Positions 37,413-45,801 of a stretch of DNA of 64,000 nucleotides are shown piece after piece. Numbering within the stretch: position 1 is the stretch's first letter; the number at the start of each line of letters is the position of its first letter. This DNA comes from Bacillus gobiensis (GTDB lineage Bacteria > Bacillota > Bacilli > Bacillales > Bacillaceae). The notes below the pieces were generated by a model that was not told the DNA's origin, searched no databases, and saw only the letters and a list, made by a program, of their open reading frames with translations. The position numbers and the translations under genes are program-made. Location of the stretch: NCBI RefSeq assembly GCF_001278705.1, contig NZ_CP012600.1, positions 2,727,817-2,791,816 of the forward strand, in the 5' to 3' direction.

Positions 37413-39011
37413 CGCCAAGATGAGCGTAAGCAAAGACAAATAGGAAGAGCATTTTTGAATGAAGGTACGTTCATACTCAGTTGTCAATTTTCCGTCGCCT
37501 TGCAAGGTGACGGAAATAAAATCCTTCTCCCCTAATTCGATGGGCAGCTCTTCTCTTTCACCATTTTGGGTATCATATACGTGATACCCTTTATAATAGA
37601 TTAACGGAAGCTCGATCGTTTGCTTTTGCTCGGTATGATAAGTAAAGGATATTTCGGTTCCGTTCTTTTGATAATTCTCAATTTCCACGTTATCATTGTC
37701 TGTCAATTTATGTTTGCTTCTTTTTCTGATATCATCGAGCGTAATATTGACTGGCAAATACTCTTTCCCCGCCCCGATCCACAATGAATTAAGCTCTTCT
37801 TTGTCTTCCTTTAATAAGACTTTTTGATCTTTCAAATAATAATTAAATAAAGGCGCATTACTCAGGAGCATGATCAAAGGAATAAGGATATAGAAAATTC
37901 TTAATATATCCTTGCGTCCTTTTAACAATTCGTACAGATAGATGCTACCTGATACTGAAAAAAACAACGTTGTGTATAGCAGCAATCTCCACGGAAATTG
38001 AATATTGCCAAGAACTCCTTTTGCAATCCCCCATGGAAATAGATTGGTACTCATTAACAAAAAGGCAATTCCCATGAAGGTGAGCCAATCGGCAGTTTTT
38101 ATCAGACTGCTTTTCTTTTTAACGAATATCCTTATGAAAGGAAGGAGAAGGAATACAAGCCCTACATTCATAGGATAATGTACATTTAGTATGGAAGTTT
38201 TAATCAAGTTTATCCAATGTAACGCACTTTCATCGGCCGCGAAGGTAGATGTGTGCTTGATATATAAATCGGATGATATGTATTGCTCCACCATCGGCAG
38301 GGTAAAATAAGCCGTCAAGCCAAAGGTTGCTATTCCTGCATAAATCAATGATAAGATCCTTTGTTTCTCTTTCATCAATTTCTGAAAGGACACCAAGGTT
38401 ATTAGAAGGAGAAGTCCAAAAGTCCAGAGCGTAGTCAAAATGTGCGACAGAAGGACTCCGGTAAAACCTATCGTCAGTATGTACCATTTCTTATTGTCTT
38501 CATATAAGACATAGTATACTCCTAATAAAACGAGAGGGATAAAGACCAAAACTACGATTTCCCCGACTGCAGCACGAATATAGATATCTATCATTCGATA
38601 AGCTGACATCGTGTAAAAAACGGATGCAAAAAATGCGATACTTTGATGCTTTGAGATCTTCAAAACGCTATAAAACATGGAGATAAAGGTAAAAAATACA
38701 GTGATAAACATAAAAATTTTGTACGAGTGGATCATGGAAAAACCCAACACACGAGCGATTGCCGGAATATACAGCATCAAATTAGGATAGAAAAGATCCA
38801 TCGGATAACCAAAGCCCTGCAAATAGACCGTACTAATATCAGCGAGTAATTTGTTATCCTGCAGAGCTTCTTTGATCCCTTCGATCCGCAAAAGGTGAAC
38901 CCCTAAGTCGTGACCGAAGTGAAGTGAGTCATTCGTAAAAAACGGGAAAGCCGCGATAAGTGACAAAAACAAAAACATTCCGACGTACATGATCTGATAA
39001 TTTCTACTCAA
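37347..39011 (-). CDS. YkoS-like GT-C family membrane protein
   Basis: A 554-residue protein with about ten to twelve membrane segments. The first extracytoplasmic loop holds FGHDLGVHLLRIEG near residue 32, a pattern with Asp and His found in this GT-C branch (related proteins are annotated as 6-pyruvoyl-tetrahydropterin synthase related). A short outside domain (about 420-520) precedes a last membrane segment and a basic tail. In B. subtilis YkoS of similar size is paired with the GT2 YkoT. Here the only GT2 nearby is the CsbB-like one, so both GT-C proteins may share one lipid-sugar supply. Confidence 0.8.
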   Translation of the reverse strand: MSRNYQIMYVGMFLFLSLIAAFPFFTNDSLHFGHDLGVHLLRIEGIKEALQDNKLLADISTVYLQGFGYPMDLFYPNLMLYIPAIARVLGFSMIHSYKIFMFITVFFTFISMFYSVLKISKHQSIAFFASVFYTMSAYRMIDIYIRAAVGEIVVLVFIPLVLLGVYYVLYEDNKKWYILTIGFTGVLLSHILTTLWTFGLLLLITLVSFQKLMKEKQRILSLIYAGIATFGLTAYFTLPMVEQYISSDLYIKHTSTFAADESALHWINLIKTSILNVHYPMNVGLVFLLLPFIRIFVKKKSSLIKTADWLTFMGIAFLLMSTNLFPWGIAKGVLGNIQFPWRLLLYTTLFFSVSGSIYLYELLKGRKDILRIFYILIPLIMLLSNAPLFNYYLKDQKVLLKEDKEELNSLWIGAGKEYLPVNITLDDIRKRSKHKLTDNDNVEIENYQKNGTEISFTYHTEQKQTIELPLIYYKGYHVYDTQNGEREELPIELGEKDFISVTLQGDGKLTTEYERTFIQKCSSYLSLLTLILALIFFFFRKRSCGYSLSASENK

Positions 39012-39228
39012 TGTTGCACCTCTTTTTTTACAAGAAACTTTAGTACAATTTACTGAACCTCATCAGTGTGGGAAACCGATAGTGAAAGCGCTGTAATAAA
39101 ACCAAGTTTTAGCCTTCGTTCATTATTGCAAGGCTAACAGCATCTAAACTGCTGTGCAGGGATTCAGTTTGCCCGGCGATTTTTCAGAGCTTGTCCCCAA
39201 ATATAACGGAACGAATAGTACACCAATG

Positions 39229-39274
39229 AAAAAAGCAGCCGCACACCTTTTAAAGCTTGTGGCATGGGCTGCCC
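39229..39274 (-). terminator. Terminator of the ComK-like gene
   Basis: In the minus sense GCAGCC and downstream GGCTGC form the base of a stem with a CACA/TGTG extension, followed by T6 (A-run at 39229-39234 on the plus strand). Confidence 0.75.
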
Positions 39275-39283
39275 CGCTTACTT

Positions 39284-39823
39284 CTATTGTATAAAATCTC
39301 CATAGTCATTTCCATCGTTGTTTTCCATGAATATTGGATTTATTTGACCGTTTTGAATAGCTCTGTAATTATTGGCAAACGTATCGGCAACATAGCTCGC
39401 ATGGCTTCTTCTGTTTACCAATATTCGATGAAAGACTGGAACATACAGCTGTTTGCCATTTGTGAATGTTAATAATGAGCCCTTTCCGCTGGGCGCTATT
39501 TTTGCGATGTGAGAATAAGCAAGCAATAGGTTGTCGTGCCTTAAAATTGAGGTCGTATTAAAAAAGCAGATTCGATCAAGAGCCGAGAATAGAACGCACA
39601 GCATTTTTTGCCCTGGAAGCAAATATTTTGTCGCCTGAATAATTCCTTCATACGTCGTTCCAAGCTGCAAAATATTTTCTTCAAGGATTGTCATTGGCGA
39701 CTTTTTCACATACACTTCTTGATTCAGTTCGTATACGATGGTGTGAAGTTCTCCGTATTCAGAAAAAGTGGATTTCAAAAGCATTGTACTTAGATTAATA
39801 GAATAATCATCTGCGATAATCAT
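39284..39823 (-). CDS. ComK-family transcription factor
   Basis: From ATG 39823 the protein has 179 residues. I chose this start because GGGAG lies 5 bases upstream and the preceding in-frame GTG at 39967 sits directly on the promoter. The core SPMTILEENILQLGTTYEGI near residue 43 and SGKGSLLTFTNGKQLYVPV near 130 match the order seen in ComK (KPLQIV..SSYAGR and VTFSNGKTMELPI). B. subtilis ComK, the competence master regulator, has 192 residues. The locus differs from that of comK, so this may be a second copy. A typical AT-box lies upstream. Confidence 0.8.
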   Translation of the reverse strand: MIIADDYSINLSTMLLKSTFSEYGELHTIVYELNQEVYVKKSPMTILEENILQLGTTYEGIIQATKYLLPGQKMLCVLFSALDRICFFNTTSILRHDNLLLAYSHIAKIAPSGKGSLLTFTNGKQLYVPVFHRILVNRRSHASYVADTFANNYRAIQNGQINPIFMENNDGNDYGDFIQ

Positions 39824-39971
39824 GCGATCTCCCTTTTTAAATAGATTTTTTGATTTTAGCTTTTCTGCCCTCTCTTTCAAAAAAAATTCGACTTCAATTT
39901 TGCTTGATGTTCTTCTTAGGAGAAGGAACCTTGAGGGAAATTCAGGTGGGGCTGATCTTAGTTCCACTTTG

Positions 39972-40007
39972 ATTATACATAATTCCCTAACAGAAAAATA
40001 GATTTTT
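39972..40007 (-). promoter_or_regulatory. Promoter with a ComK-type AT-box
   Basis: A perfect -10 TATAAT (39977-39972 in the gene sense) has an AAAA-N5-TTTT element (39995-40007) over its -35 position. A full ComK site needs two such boxes; I see only one clear copy. Confidence 0.5.
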
Positions 40008-40037
40008 TAGGTATTTATTACTATTTTTATGTTAATT

Positions 40038-40502
40038 TTATCTATTTTCGTATTCCCAAAGAACTACCCATTTTTCTTTTTCTTTCACAACATACACTTT
40101 TTGGAGGATCGAAAACGTCCCGAATTTACTTTTAAATAGCAGCTTCACTTCGGTCTGATAAACGGTTTCTTTTTGGCTTGTACCCGGGTTTTGCCAATCG
40201 TCAATTTTTTTCATGTTCCCTATTTCATAATCAAAGGTTTGGACTCCAAAGTGTCCCATATAAATATGGGATCGCTCCGTTACGTAAGCATTTTTTGAGA
40301 ATCTGTCTTTCATAGAGGAGTGAAAGAGATTCCATGAGCTTCCGAAGTCGCCTTCCTGCTCACTTTTATAAAACTTGTCAATGACTTGCTCTTGTTCACT
40401 CTTGCTGATCGAATGAACAAACCAGGCGGCTAGAACACAGAGAATGGCCACTGCAGCAAGAAAAAATATCATTTTTGCGGCAGTAACTTTCCTTCTTCTC
40501 AA
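40038..40502 (-). CDS. Membrane-anchored protein with a small outside domain
   Basis: A 154-residue protein with a basic start (MRRRKVTAAK), one membrane segment at about residues 10-30, and an extracytoplasmic domain. The pattern VIDKFYKSEQEGDFGSSWNL followed by a late strand-rich part ending KEKWVVLWEYE resembles NTF2-like/DUF4878-style domains. It is transcribed toward the ComK-like gene, 71 bases beyond that gene's extended frame. Function unknown. Confidence 0.75.
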   Translation of the reverse strand: MRRRKVTAAKMIFFLAAVAILCVLAAWFVHSISKSEQEQVIDKFYKSEQEGDFGSSWNLFHSSMKDRFSKNAYVTERSHIYMGHFGVQTFDYEIGNMKKIDDWQNPGTSQKETVYQTEVKLLFKSKFGTFSILQKVYVVKEKEKWVVLWEYENR

Positions 40503-40572
40503 AAGCGTCCACCTCTTTTGCTCTTTTTGTCCATTTTATGTAAGAGGTATATGCGCTTATGTTTTATTCTTC

Positions 40573-40614
40573 AAAAAAAGCAGGCCGCCCGACTTATTCG
40601 TCAGGCGAACCCGC
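40573..40614 (-). terminator. Terminator after manA
   Basis: In the minus sense a GC-rich imperfect stem (GCGGGTTCGCCTGAC paired with GTCGGGCGGCCTGC around GAATAA) is followed by T7. Confidence 0.8.
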
Positions 40615-40625
40615 TATAGTCCGCG

Positions 40626-41576
40626 TTACACATGGGAAGCAATAATTGTGCATGTCCCTTCAATTTGAAAATCGCCTGTTTCAGCCGGCAATATGAAGTG
40701 GCTTCCTTTTTTGAGAGGATAGGAGACTCCCTCGTGAAGCAATGCGGCTTCTCCAGCAATCACGCTGCCAAGCATAAATGGATGTTCTTGAGAAAGCTCA
40801 GCTTGTCCGTCAACATCCCACTTGTAAACAGAAAAATATTCAGCCTGTACAAATGTTTTGATCGTGATTCCTTCTTTTTGAGACGTAGATTCATCCACTA
40901 AGCCATCAACGTGCGGAACAGTTGTTACGTCGATTGCTTTATTTAAATGAAGCTCCCGTTTGTTACCGCTTTGATCGGTTCTGTCATAATCATAGACACG
41001 ATACGTCGTATCCGAGCTTTGCTGAGTTTCAAGAACAAGGGTCCCTTCACATAATGCGTGAATCGTCCCGCTCGGCACATAGAAAAAATCTCCCGGCTTA
41101 ATCGCTACTCTTCGCAGAAGGCCGTCCCAGTCCCCACTGTTTACCATTGTAACCAGCTCTGTTTTTGACCTAGCAGTATGACCGTAAATCATCTCTGCAT
41201 TTTCTTTGCAATCAATGATGTACCAGCATTCCGTTTTACCTAGCTCACCGTTTTCGTTTTCGTTCGCATAAATATCATCCGGATGAACTTGTACAGATAA
41301 ATCCTTGTTCGCGTCTAGTATTTTCGTAAGCAACGGAAACGCCTTTCCTTCAACGTTGCCGAACAGCTCTCTATGATTCTCCCACAGCTCAATCAAGGTT
41401 TTGCCTTCATAGGGACCTGATGCTACTTTGTTTGGGCCATTCGGATGTGCTGAAATTGCCCAGCATTCGCCCGTAGTTTCTGAGGGGATGTCATATTCAA
41501 ACTGATCCTTTAGTGCAGTTCCTCCCCAAATTCGATCCTTGAATTCTGGAATTAAAAAGATTGGTGATTGGCTCAT
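40626..41576 (-). CDS. manA: Mannose-6-phosphate isomerase, class I
   Basis: A 316-residue zinc enzyme converting mannose-6-phosphate and fructose-6-phosphate. Seen are FKDRIWGGTALK near residue 10, ECWAISAHP near 34, DLSVQVHPDD near 90 with metal ligands, GKTECWYI near 106, and GDFFYVPSGTIHAL near 160. Start is ATG 41576 with GGGGA upstream; the ATG at 41606 has no binding site. In B. subtilis a copy called pmi/yvyI lies at the end of the tag region, matching this position. Confidence 0.95.
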   Translation of the reverse strand: MSQSPIFLIPEFKDRIWGGTALKDQFEYDIPSETTGECWAISAHPNGPNKVASGPYEGKTLIELWENHRELFGNVEGKAFPLLTKILDANKDLSVQVHPDDIYANENENGELGKTECWYIIDCKENAEMIYGHTARSKTELVTMVNSGDWDGLLRRVAIKPGDFFYVPSGTIHALCEGTLVLETQQSSDTTYRVYDYDRTDQSGNKRELHLNKAIDVTTVPHVDGLVDESTSQKEGITIKTFVQAEYFSVYKWDVDGQAELSQEHPFMLGSVIAGEAALLHEGVSYPLKKGSHFILPAETGDFQIEGTCTIIASHV

Positions 41577-41935
41577 TGCATTTCCCCATTTCGCTAGTAA
41601 TTTCATTATTATAACTAGTAAATTTTGAAACCCCTCAGTATGTATACCTTCTTTTTACTTTAATTATGGCGGAACGCCTATAGATGGTCAATGCTCCATC
41701 CTACCTGTATGGGGAAAACCATAACCAGCGGGGATTATTGCGTATTCCCCTCATTATCAAAGGACCAGAGGCGGAGGTCTTACTGCCCGCTATCACAGAA
41801 TCACCCCTGCCATCCAGGGAATATTTTCACCCTTTTTCGATACAGTCAGGCAAAGGTTTATCCGGGCTACTTCCTATCGAAACGTCCTATTTTCCATTTA
41901 TAGAACATCGAACGATAAAAAGATGAAGAACCGGA
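41577..41935. other. Gene-poor stretch between manA and the sulfurtransferase gene
   Basis: About 360 bases with no supported gene. It is GC-richer than the usual spacer (for example the blocks around 41735-41850), and an 80-codon plus-strand frame at 41684-41926 has no binding site and no recognisable features. It may be a worn-out gene or hold an untranslated RNA; I cannot decide. Confidence 0.4.
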
Positions 41936-42781
41936 TTACGATTCTTCACCTGTTGCTATTTCATTTTCCGGATAGCTGATCCAATCGCTCCAGCTTCCGG
42001 CATACAGCTTTATGTTTTGAAATCCGGCTTGCTTTAAACCGATCACATTCGGACATGCCGAAACGCCTGATCCACAGTACACAATGATTTCTTTCGTTTT
42101 ATCAAGCCCTGCATAATTCTCTGTTAATCCCTCTACACTTTTCCATCTGCCTTCATCATCGATCACGTTTTTCCAAAAATAATTGACAGCAGTGGGAATA
42201 TGGCCCGCTTTATGGTCAAGCGGTTCTTCTGCTCCTAAATATCTCGCTTGATCACGAGAATCGACCAGCACGGAGTTTGAATTTCCGATTCTTGCTTTTA
42301 CACCATTCACATCGACAAGCGCTTCTTCTCTTACACGCGGCACATACTCAACAGCTACTGCTTCCGGCAGCTTTGTAGAAGCCTCCAAGCCTCTTTCCAG
42401 CCAGTTTTTGTAGCCGCCGTCTAAAATATGAATGTTTTCATGACCAAGATAATGGAGCTGCCACCAAAAACGCGAGGCATACATTCCCTCATTATCATCG
42501 TATGCAATGACTGTTGACTTTGAATGAATCCCGATATCCCCGAGTGCCTTCGTGACTTTTTCGACATCCGGAAGTGGATGCCTCCCTCCATGTTCTCCTA
42601 GATCTCCTGATAAATCTAAGTCCAGATCAAGAAAAAAAGCGTCCGGAATATGTCCGGCAAGGTACTCTTTTCGACCTTGCTCAGGCTTGGTTAAATGAAA
42701 TCGCACATCAACTATCACTGTATCATTCGGATGCTCGTTGACCTGTTTGTATACCCAATTTGGCGATACGATTACTGACAT
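41936..42781 (-). CDS. Thiosulfate/3-mercaptopyruvate sulfurtransferase (two rhodanese domains)
   Basis: A 281-residue protein with two rhodanese repeats. The first (about 1-125) is non-catalytic, with IVDVRFHL and YDDNEGMYASRFWW. The second (about 160-280) ends with the active loop CGSGVSAC near residue 235, and LVDSRD and HKAGHIPTAVN near 190-208. The CGSGV type loop points to 3-mercaptopyruvate as donor. Start is ATG 42781, 11 bases after GAGAGG; a GTG at 42790 is too close to it. Confidence 0.9.
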   Translation of the reverse strand: MSVIVSPNWVYKQVNEHPNDTVIVDVRFHLTKPEQGRKEYLAGHIPDAFFLDLDLDLSGDLGEHGGRHPLPDVEKVTKALGDIGIHSKSTVIAYDDNEGMYASRFWWQLHYLGHENIHILDGGYKNWLERGLEASTKLPEAVAVEYVPRVREEALVDVNGVKARIGNSNSVLVDSRDQARYLGAEEPLDHKAGHIPTAVNYFWKNVIDDEGRWKSVEGLTENYAGLDKTKEIIVYCGSGVSACPNVIGLKQAGFQNIKLYAGSWSDWISYPENEIATGEES

Positions 42782-42921
42782 AAAAATCACAGCCTCTCTA
42801 CGAATGAATTCCCACTATATAACTTTGTTTTATCGTAGCATGTTCACCGGGATTGCTCAATTTTTTGCTTCGATTGTCAAAAATTAAAGTTTTGTAAATC
42901 AATCTCTCCAAGTTCATATCT

Positions 42922-42985
42922 TTGAATTCATTCGGGTAATTTCTTAATATGTTATTCTGCAGGAAATTAGGATGTCATTGACATC
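42922..42985 (+). promoter_or_regulatory. Promoter and operator-like palindrome of the efflux gene
   Basis: TTGAAT (42922-42927), a 17-base spacer and TAATAT (42945-42950) make a good sigma-A promoter. GATGTCATTGACATC (42971-42985) is a perfect inverted repeat of 7-base arms around one base, placed just downstream of the predicted start of transcription, as expected for a repressor operator. Confidence 0.65.
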
Positions 42986-43155
42986 GATTTTCGTCAGGCT
43001 TTGCATCTGAGGTTCGATGAGATAATGACTCCAAACAACGGGAGCGATCCATGAGACATGCTAACGGAGACCCCCCTACTTCAATGACCAAAAAGCCTGG
43101 AGGTTTAAGGTTTTGCTGCTTTGTTAATGCGGGATCCAAAGGAGGAATGATACCC

Positions 43156-44598
43156 GTGACACGATCATTGGATAAAGGAAGCAAGCCGATTAATCAAAAG
43201 ACTATTGCTGCTGTTCTGATCGCGGGAGCGTTTGTTGGGATTTTGAACCAGACGTTATTAATCACCGCTCTACCGATCATAATGCATGATATGAATGTCA
43301 ACCCAAGCCAAGTACAATGGCTAACTACCATTTTCCTATTAACAAATGGGATCATGATTCCGATTACGGCTTTTTTGATTTCTAAATTTACGACGAGACA
43401 GTTATATTTGGCAGCAATGGGGTTATTTGCATTTGGCACATTTCTTGCCGCTGTTGCCCCCGTTTTTTCTGCTTTGCTTGTTGGAAGGGTAATCCAGGCG
43501 GCAGGAGCAGGCATATTAATTCCATTAATGCAAACGATATTCTTGAATATATTTCCTGAAGAAAAGCGCGGATCAGTTATGGGATTCGTAGGATTGGTTA
43601 TCTCCTTTGCCCCCGCCATAGGACCAACACTTTCCGGCTGGATCATTGGCCATGGTTCATGGAGACTCTTGTTTTATATTATCCTGCCGATTGCTTTGAT
43701 TAATATCGCCTTTGCCTGGTATTCTCTCAAAAATATAACCGAGCAAACGAACCCGAAATTAGATATTCTTTCAATCTTGTTGTCTACTTTAGGTTTCGGA
43801 GGGATGCTATATGGCTTCAGCGTGGCAGGTTCTGACGGATGGTCATCGTCACAAGTTATGTTTTCCCTGATTGGCGGTGCGCTTGCACTTGTTCTCTTTA
43901 TTTGGAGGCAGCTGATTTTGTCAGCTCCGATCATGGAGTTTCGAGTGTTTAAATCTCCTTTGTTTGCGATCAGTTCAGCAATAGGAATCGTGATCTTTGC
44001 GTCACTTATAGGTGCAGAAACAGTTTTGCCGATTTACGTTCAGGATATAAGAGGGTTTTCAGCACTCGACTCAGGTTTGATGCTTCTTCCCGGCGCAATA
44101 ATGATGGGAATTATGTCGCCTATTACCGGCAGAATTTTTGACAAGGTCGGAGCAAGAGGGCTCTCAATTACAGGATTGTTTTTATTAACTGCTTCAACTT
44201 TGCCTTTCTCGTTCCTAAATGATGCAACGCCATTTTGGTATATGACCGTCATGTTCACGATTCGGATGGCCGGGATTTCCATGGTTATGATGCCAATAAT
44301 GACAGCTGCGCTCAATGAGCTTAACAACCGATTGATTCCGCATGGAACTGCGATGATCAATACGTTGAACCAAATTGGAGGATCTATCGGCACAGCCGTA
44401 TTAATCACCGTATTTTCAACATCATCCGCAGCTTCGAACGCATCATCATCCGCAGCTGCAACACATGGTGTAAACAGTGCATTTTTCGTCGCAACTGTGA
44501 TTTCTTTCGTTGGTTTTGTTCTCTCCATGTTTATTAAACGGAAGGCAAATACAAAAGAGAAGACTGTACAAGGAGTGCCTAAGTCATCCATTAATTAA
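43156..44598 (+). CDS. LmrB-like drug efflux MFS transporter (DHA2, 14 segments)
   Basis: A 480-residue proton-driven exporter of the 14-segment DHA2 family. Motifs are LNQTLLITALPIIMHD (segment 1), VQWLTTIFLLTNGIMIP, GRVIQAAGAGILIPLMQT and GFVGLVISFAPAIGPTLSGWI (antiporter motif C). The length and KPINQKTI start resemble B. subtilis LmrB (479), which gives lincomycin resistance. Start is GTG 43156, 10 bases after AAAGGAGG; the ATG at 43147 is only one base from that motif. An in-frame ATG at 43051 has its own GGGAG site and would add 35 hydrophilic residues. Confidence 0.9.
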   Translation: MTRSLDKGSKPINQKTIAAVLIAGAFVGILNQTLLITALPIIMHDMNVNPSQVQWLTTIFLLTNGIMIPITAFLISKFTTRQLYLAAMGLFAFGTFLAAVAPVFSALLVGRVIQAAGAGILIPLMQTIFLNIFPEEKRGSVMGFVGLVISFAPAIGPTLSGWIIGHGSWRLLFYIILPIALINIAFAWYSLKNITEQTNPKLDILSILLSTLGFGGMLYGFSVAGSDGWSSSQVMFSLIGGALALVLFIWRQLILSAPIMEFRVFKSPLFAISSAIGIVIFASLIGAETVLPIYVQDIRGFSALDSGLMLLPGAIMMGIMSPITGRIFDKVGARGLSITGLFLLTASTLPFSFLNDATPFWYMTVMFTIRMAGISMVMMPIMTAALNELNNRLIPHGTAMINTLNQIGGSIGTAVLITVFSTSSAASNASSSAAATHGVNSAFFVATVISFVGFVLSMFIKRKANTKEKTVQGVPKSSIN

Positions 44599-44604
44599 TA
44601 GGAA

Positions 44605-44651
44605 GGGTAGAGTTAACGCGGGATCATCAACTGCTAACTCTATCCTTTTTT
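44605..44651 (+). terminator. Terminator after the efflux gene
   Basis: An 11-bp stem, GGGTAGAGTTA paired with TAACTCTATCC with one wobble pair, followed by T7. Confidence 0.85.
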
Positions 44652-44721
44652 TAATTTCCCACCTCACCCGCAACCACCTTTTTCCATTATATAATAATTA
44701 TTTCTCAAACTATCGTTTTTT

Positions 44722-44730
44722 TGCTATAAT
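44722..44730 (+). promoter_or_regulatory. Extended -10 promoter of the LCP gene
   Basis: TGCTATAAT is a perfect extended -10, about 55 bases before the start codon; no clear -35. Confidence 0.55.
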
Positions 44731-44787
44731 AGCTTATGCTTCATCAATTAACCGAACAGTAAAGTCAAACAAATGGAGATATATGTT

Positions 44788-45753
44788 ATGAATAGAACTG
44801 ACTTAAAAAAACAAAAGAAGAGAAAATTTAGGTGGTTTCGCTTCATTCTTTTTCTTATGGTTTTTATATTAATAGCAGGTACTGCTTATTGGATTGTCCA
44901 ATATAATAGCGGGAAATCGGCCGCAAGCGAGGATGCGCCTAAAAAAGAAGACTATCAATTTGACGGTTCGATCCCAAATAACGGCGAAATGAACGTCCTC
45001 CTTTTGGGAAGTGACAGCCGCGGGGAAGAACTCGCGCGAACCGATACAATTATGATCGCCCATTATTCGGATAAACAAAAACAGCCAAAGCTCATCAGCA
45101 TCATGCGAGATTCCTACGTAAGTATTCCAGGCTACGGCAATAATAAAATAAATGCTGCTTTTGCATTTGGCGGACCTGACCTGTTACGCAAAACGATTGA
45201 AGAAAATTTCGGAATAGATATTAACTACTACGCCATTGTCGACTTTGAAGGCTTTGAAAAAGTGGCGGATATCGTTGCGCCGAACGGGATAAAAGTCAAT
45301 GTTCCGCACAAGATGTCAGAAGGTATCGGAATGACGCTTCAACCAGGAGAACAAACCTTAAAAGGAAAACAGCTTCTAGGATATGTCCGTTACCGAAAAG
45401 ACACCCAAAGTGATTTTGGCCGCGTCGCACGCCAGCAGGAAGTCTTGTCAAAAATGAAAGAAGAAGCAACGGACATAGAAAGCATCACCCAGCTGCCGAA
45501 AATTCTTGGTACAATTGAACCTTATGTTACAACCAATGTCCCATCAACTGCCTTTTTAGGCTTAGGAAGAGATATTGTACTTGGTGATACAAAAGAAGTT
45601 GATACTCTGCGGATACCGGTCGACGGTTCATATACAGATCAGAGCTATAGTAATATTGGATCCGTACTTGATCTGGACATCGAAGAAAACAGCCAAGCTA
45701 TCAAAGATTTCCTGGCTGGTAAAGCGAGCCAAGAATCCGATTCATCATCGTAA
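44788..45753 (+). CDS. LytR-CpsA-Psr family cell wall polymer ligase
   Basis: A 321-residue type II membrane protein: basic cytoplasmic start, one membrane segment near residues 20-40, then the LCP domain. Seen are LLLGSDSRGEELARTDTIMI near residue 76, SIMRDSYVSIPGYGNNKINAAF near 106, and LLGYVRYRKDTQSDFGRVARQQE near 195, which carry the Asp and Arg residues that bind the lipid pyrophosphate. LCP enzymes move finished teichoic acid from undecaprenyl phosphate to peptidoglycan. Start ATG 44788 follows GGAGA. It is more like the MsrR/YwtF type by eye; I cannot say which of TagT, TagU or TagV is its orthologue. Confidence 0.92.
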   Translation: MNRTDLKKQKKRKFRWFRFILFLMVFILIAGTAYWIVQYNSGKSAASEDAPKKEDYQFDGSIPNNGEMNVLLLGSDSRGEELARTDTIMIAHYSDKQKQPKLISIMRDSYVSIPGYGNNKINAAFAFGGPDLLRKTIEENFGIDINYYAIVDFEGFEKVADIVAPNGIKVNVPHKMSEGIGMTLQPGEQTLKGKQLLGYVRYRKDTQSDFGRVARQQEVLSKMKEEATDIESITQLPKILGTIEPYVTTNVPSTAFLGLGRDIVLGDTKEVDTLRIPVDGSYTDQSYSNIGSVLDLDIEENSQAIKDFLAGKASQESDSSS

Positions 45754-45756
45754 CGA

Positions 45757-45789
45757 AAAGCCCTTTCTTTTAATAGAAAGGGTTTTTTT
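45757..45789 (+). terminator. Terminator after the LCP gene
   Basis: An 8-bp stem CCCTTTCT/AGAAAGGG with a 6-base loop, followed by T7. A-rich left flank may also serve the convergent oxdD. Confidence 0.9.
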
Positions 45790-45801
45790 GTACTGATTGC
45801 C

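Noticed and set aside
39823..39967. 48-residue N-terminal extension of the ComK-like protein
   Set aside because: The GTG at 39967 lies within a few bases of the predicted -10, and the internal ATG has a good GGGAG site and fits the family start.
41684..41926. 80-codon plus-strand frame between manA and the sulfurtransferase gene
   Set aside because: No ribosome binding site, no recognisable domain, and an overlapping alternative frame of similar length.
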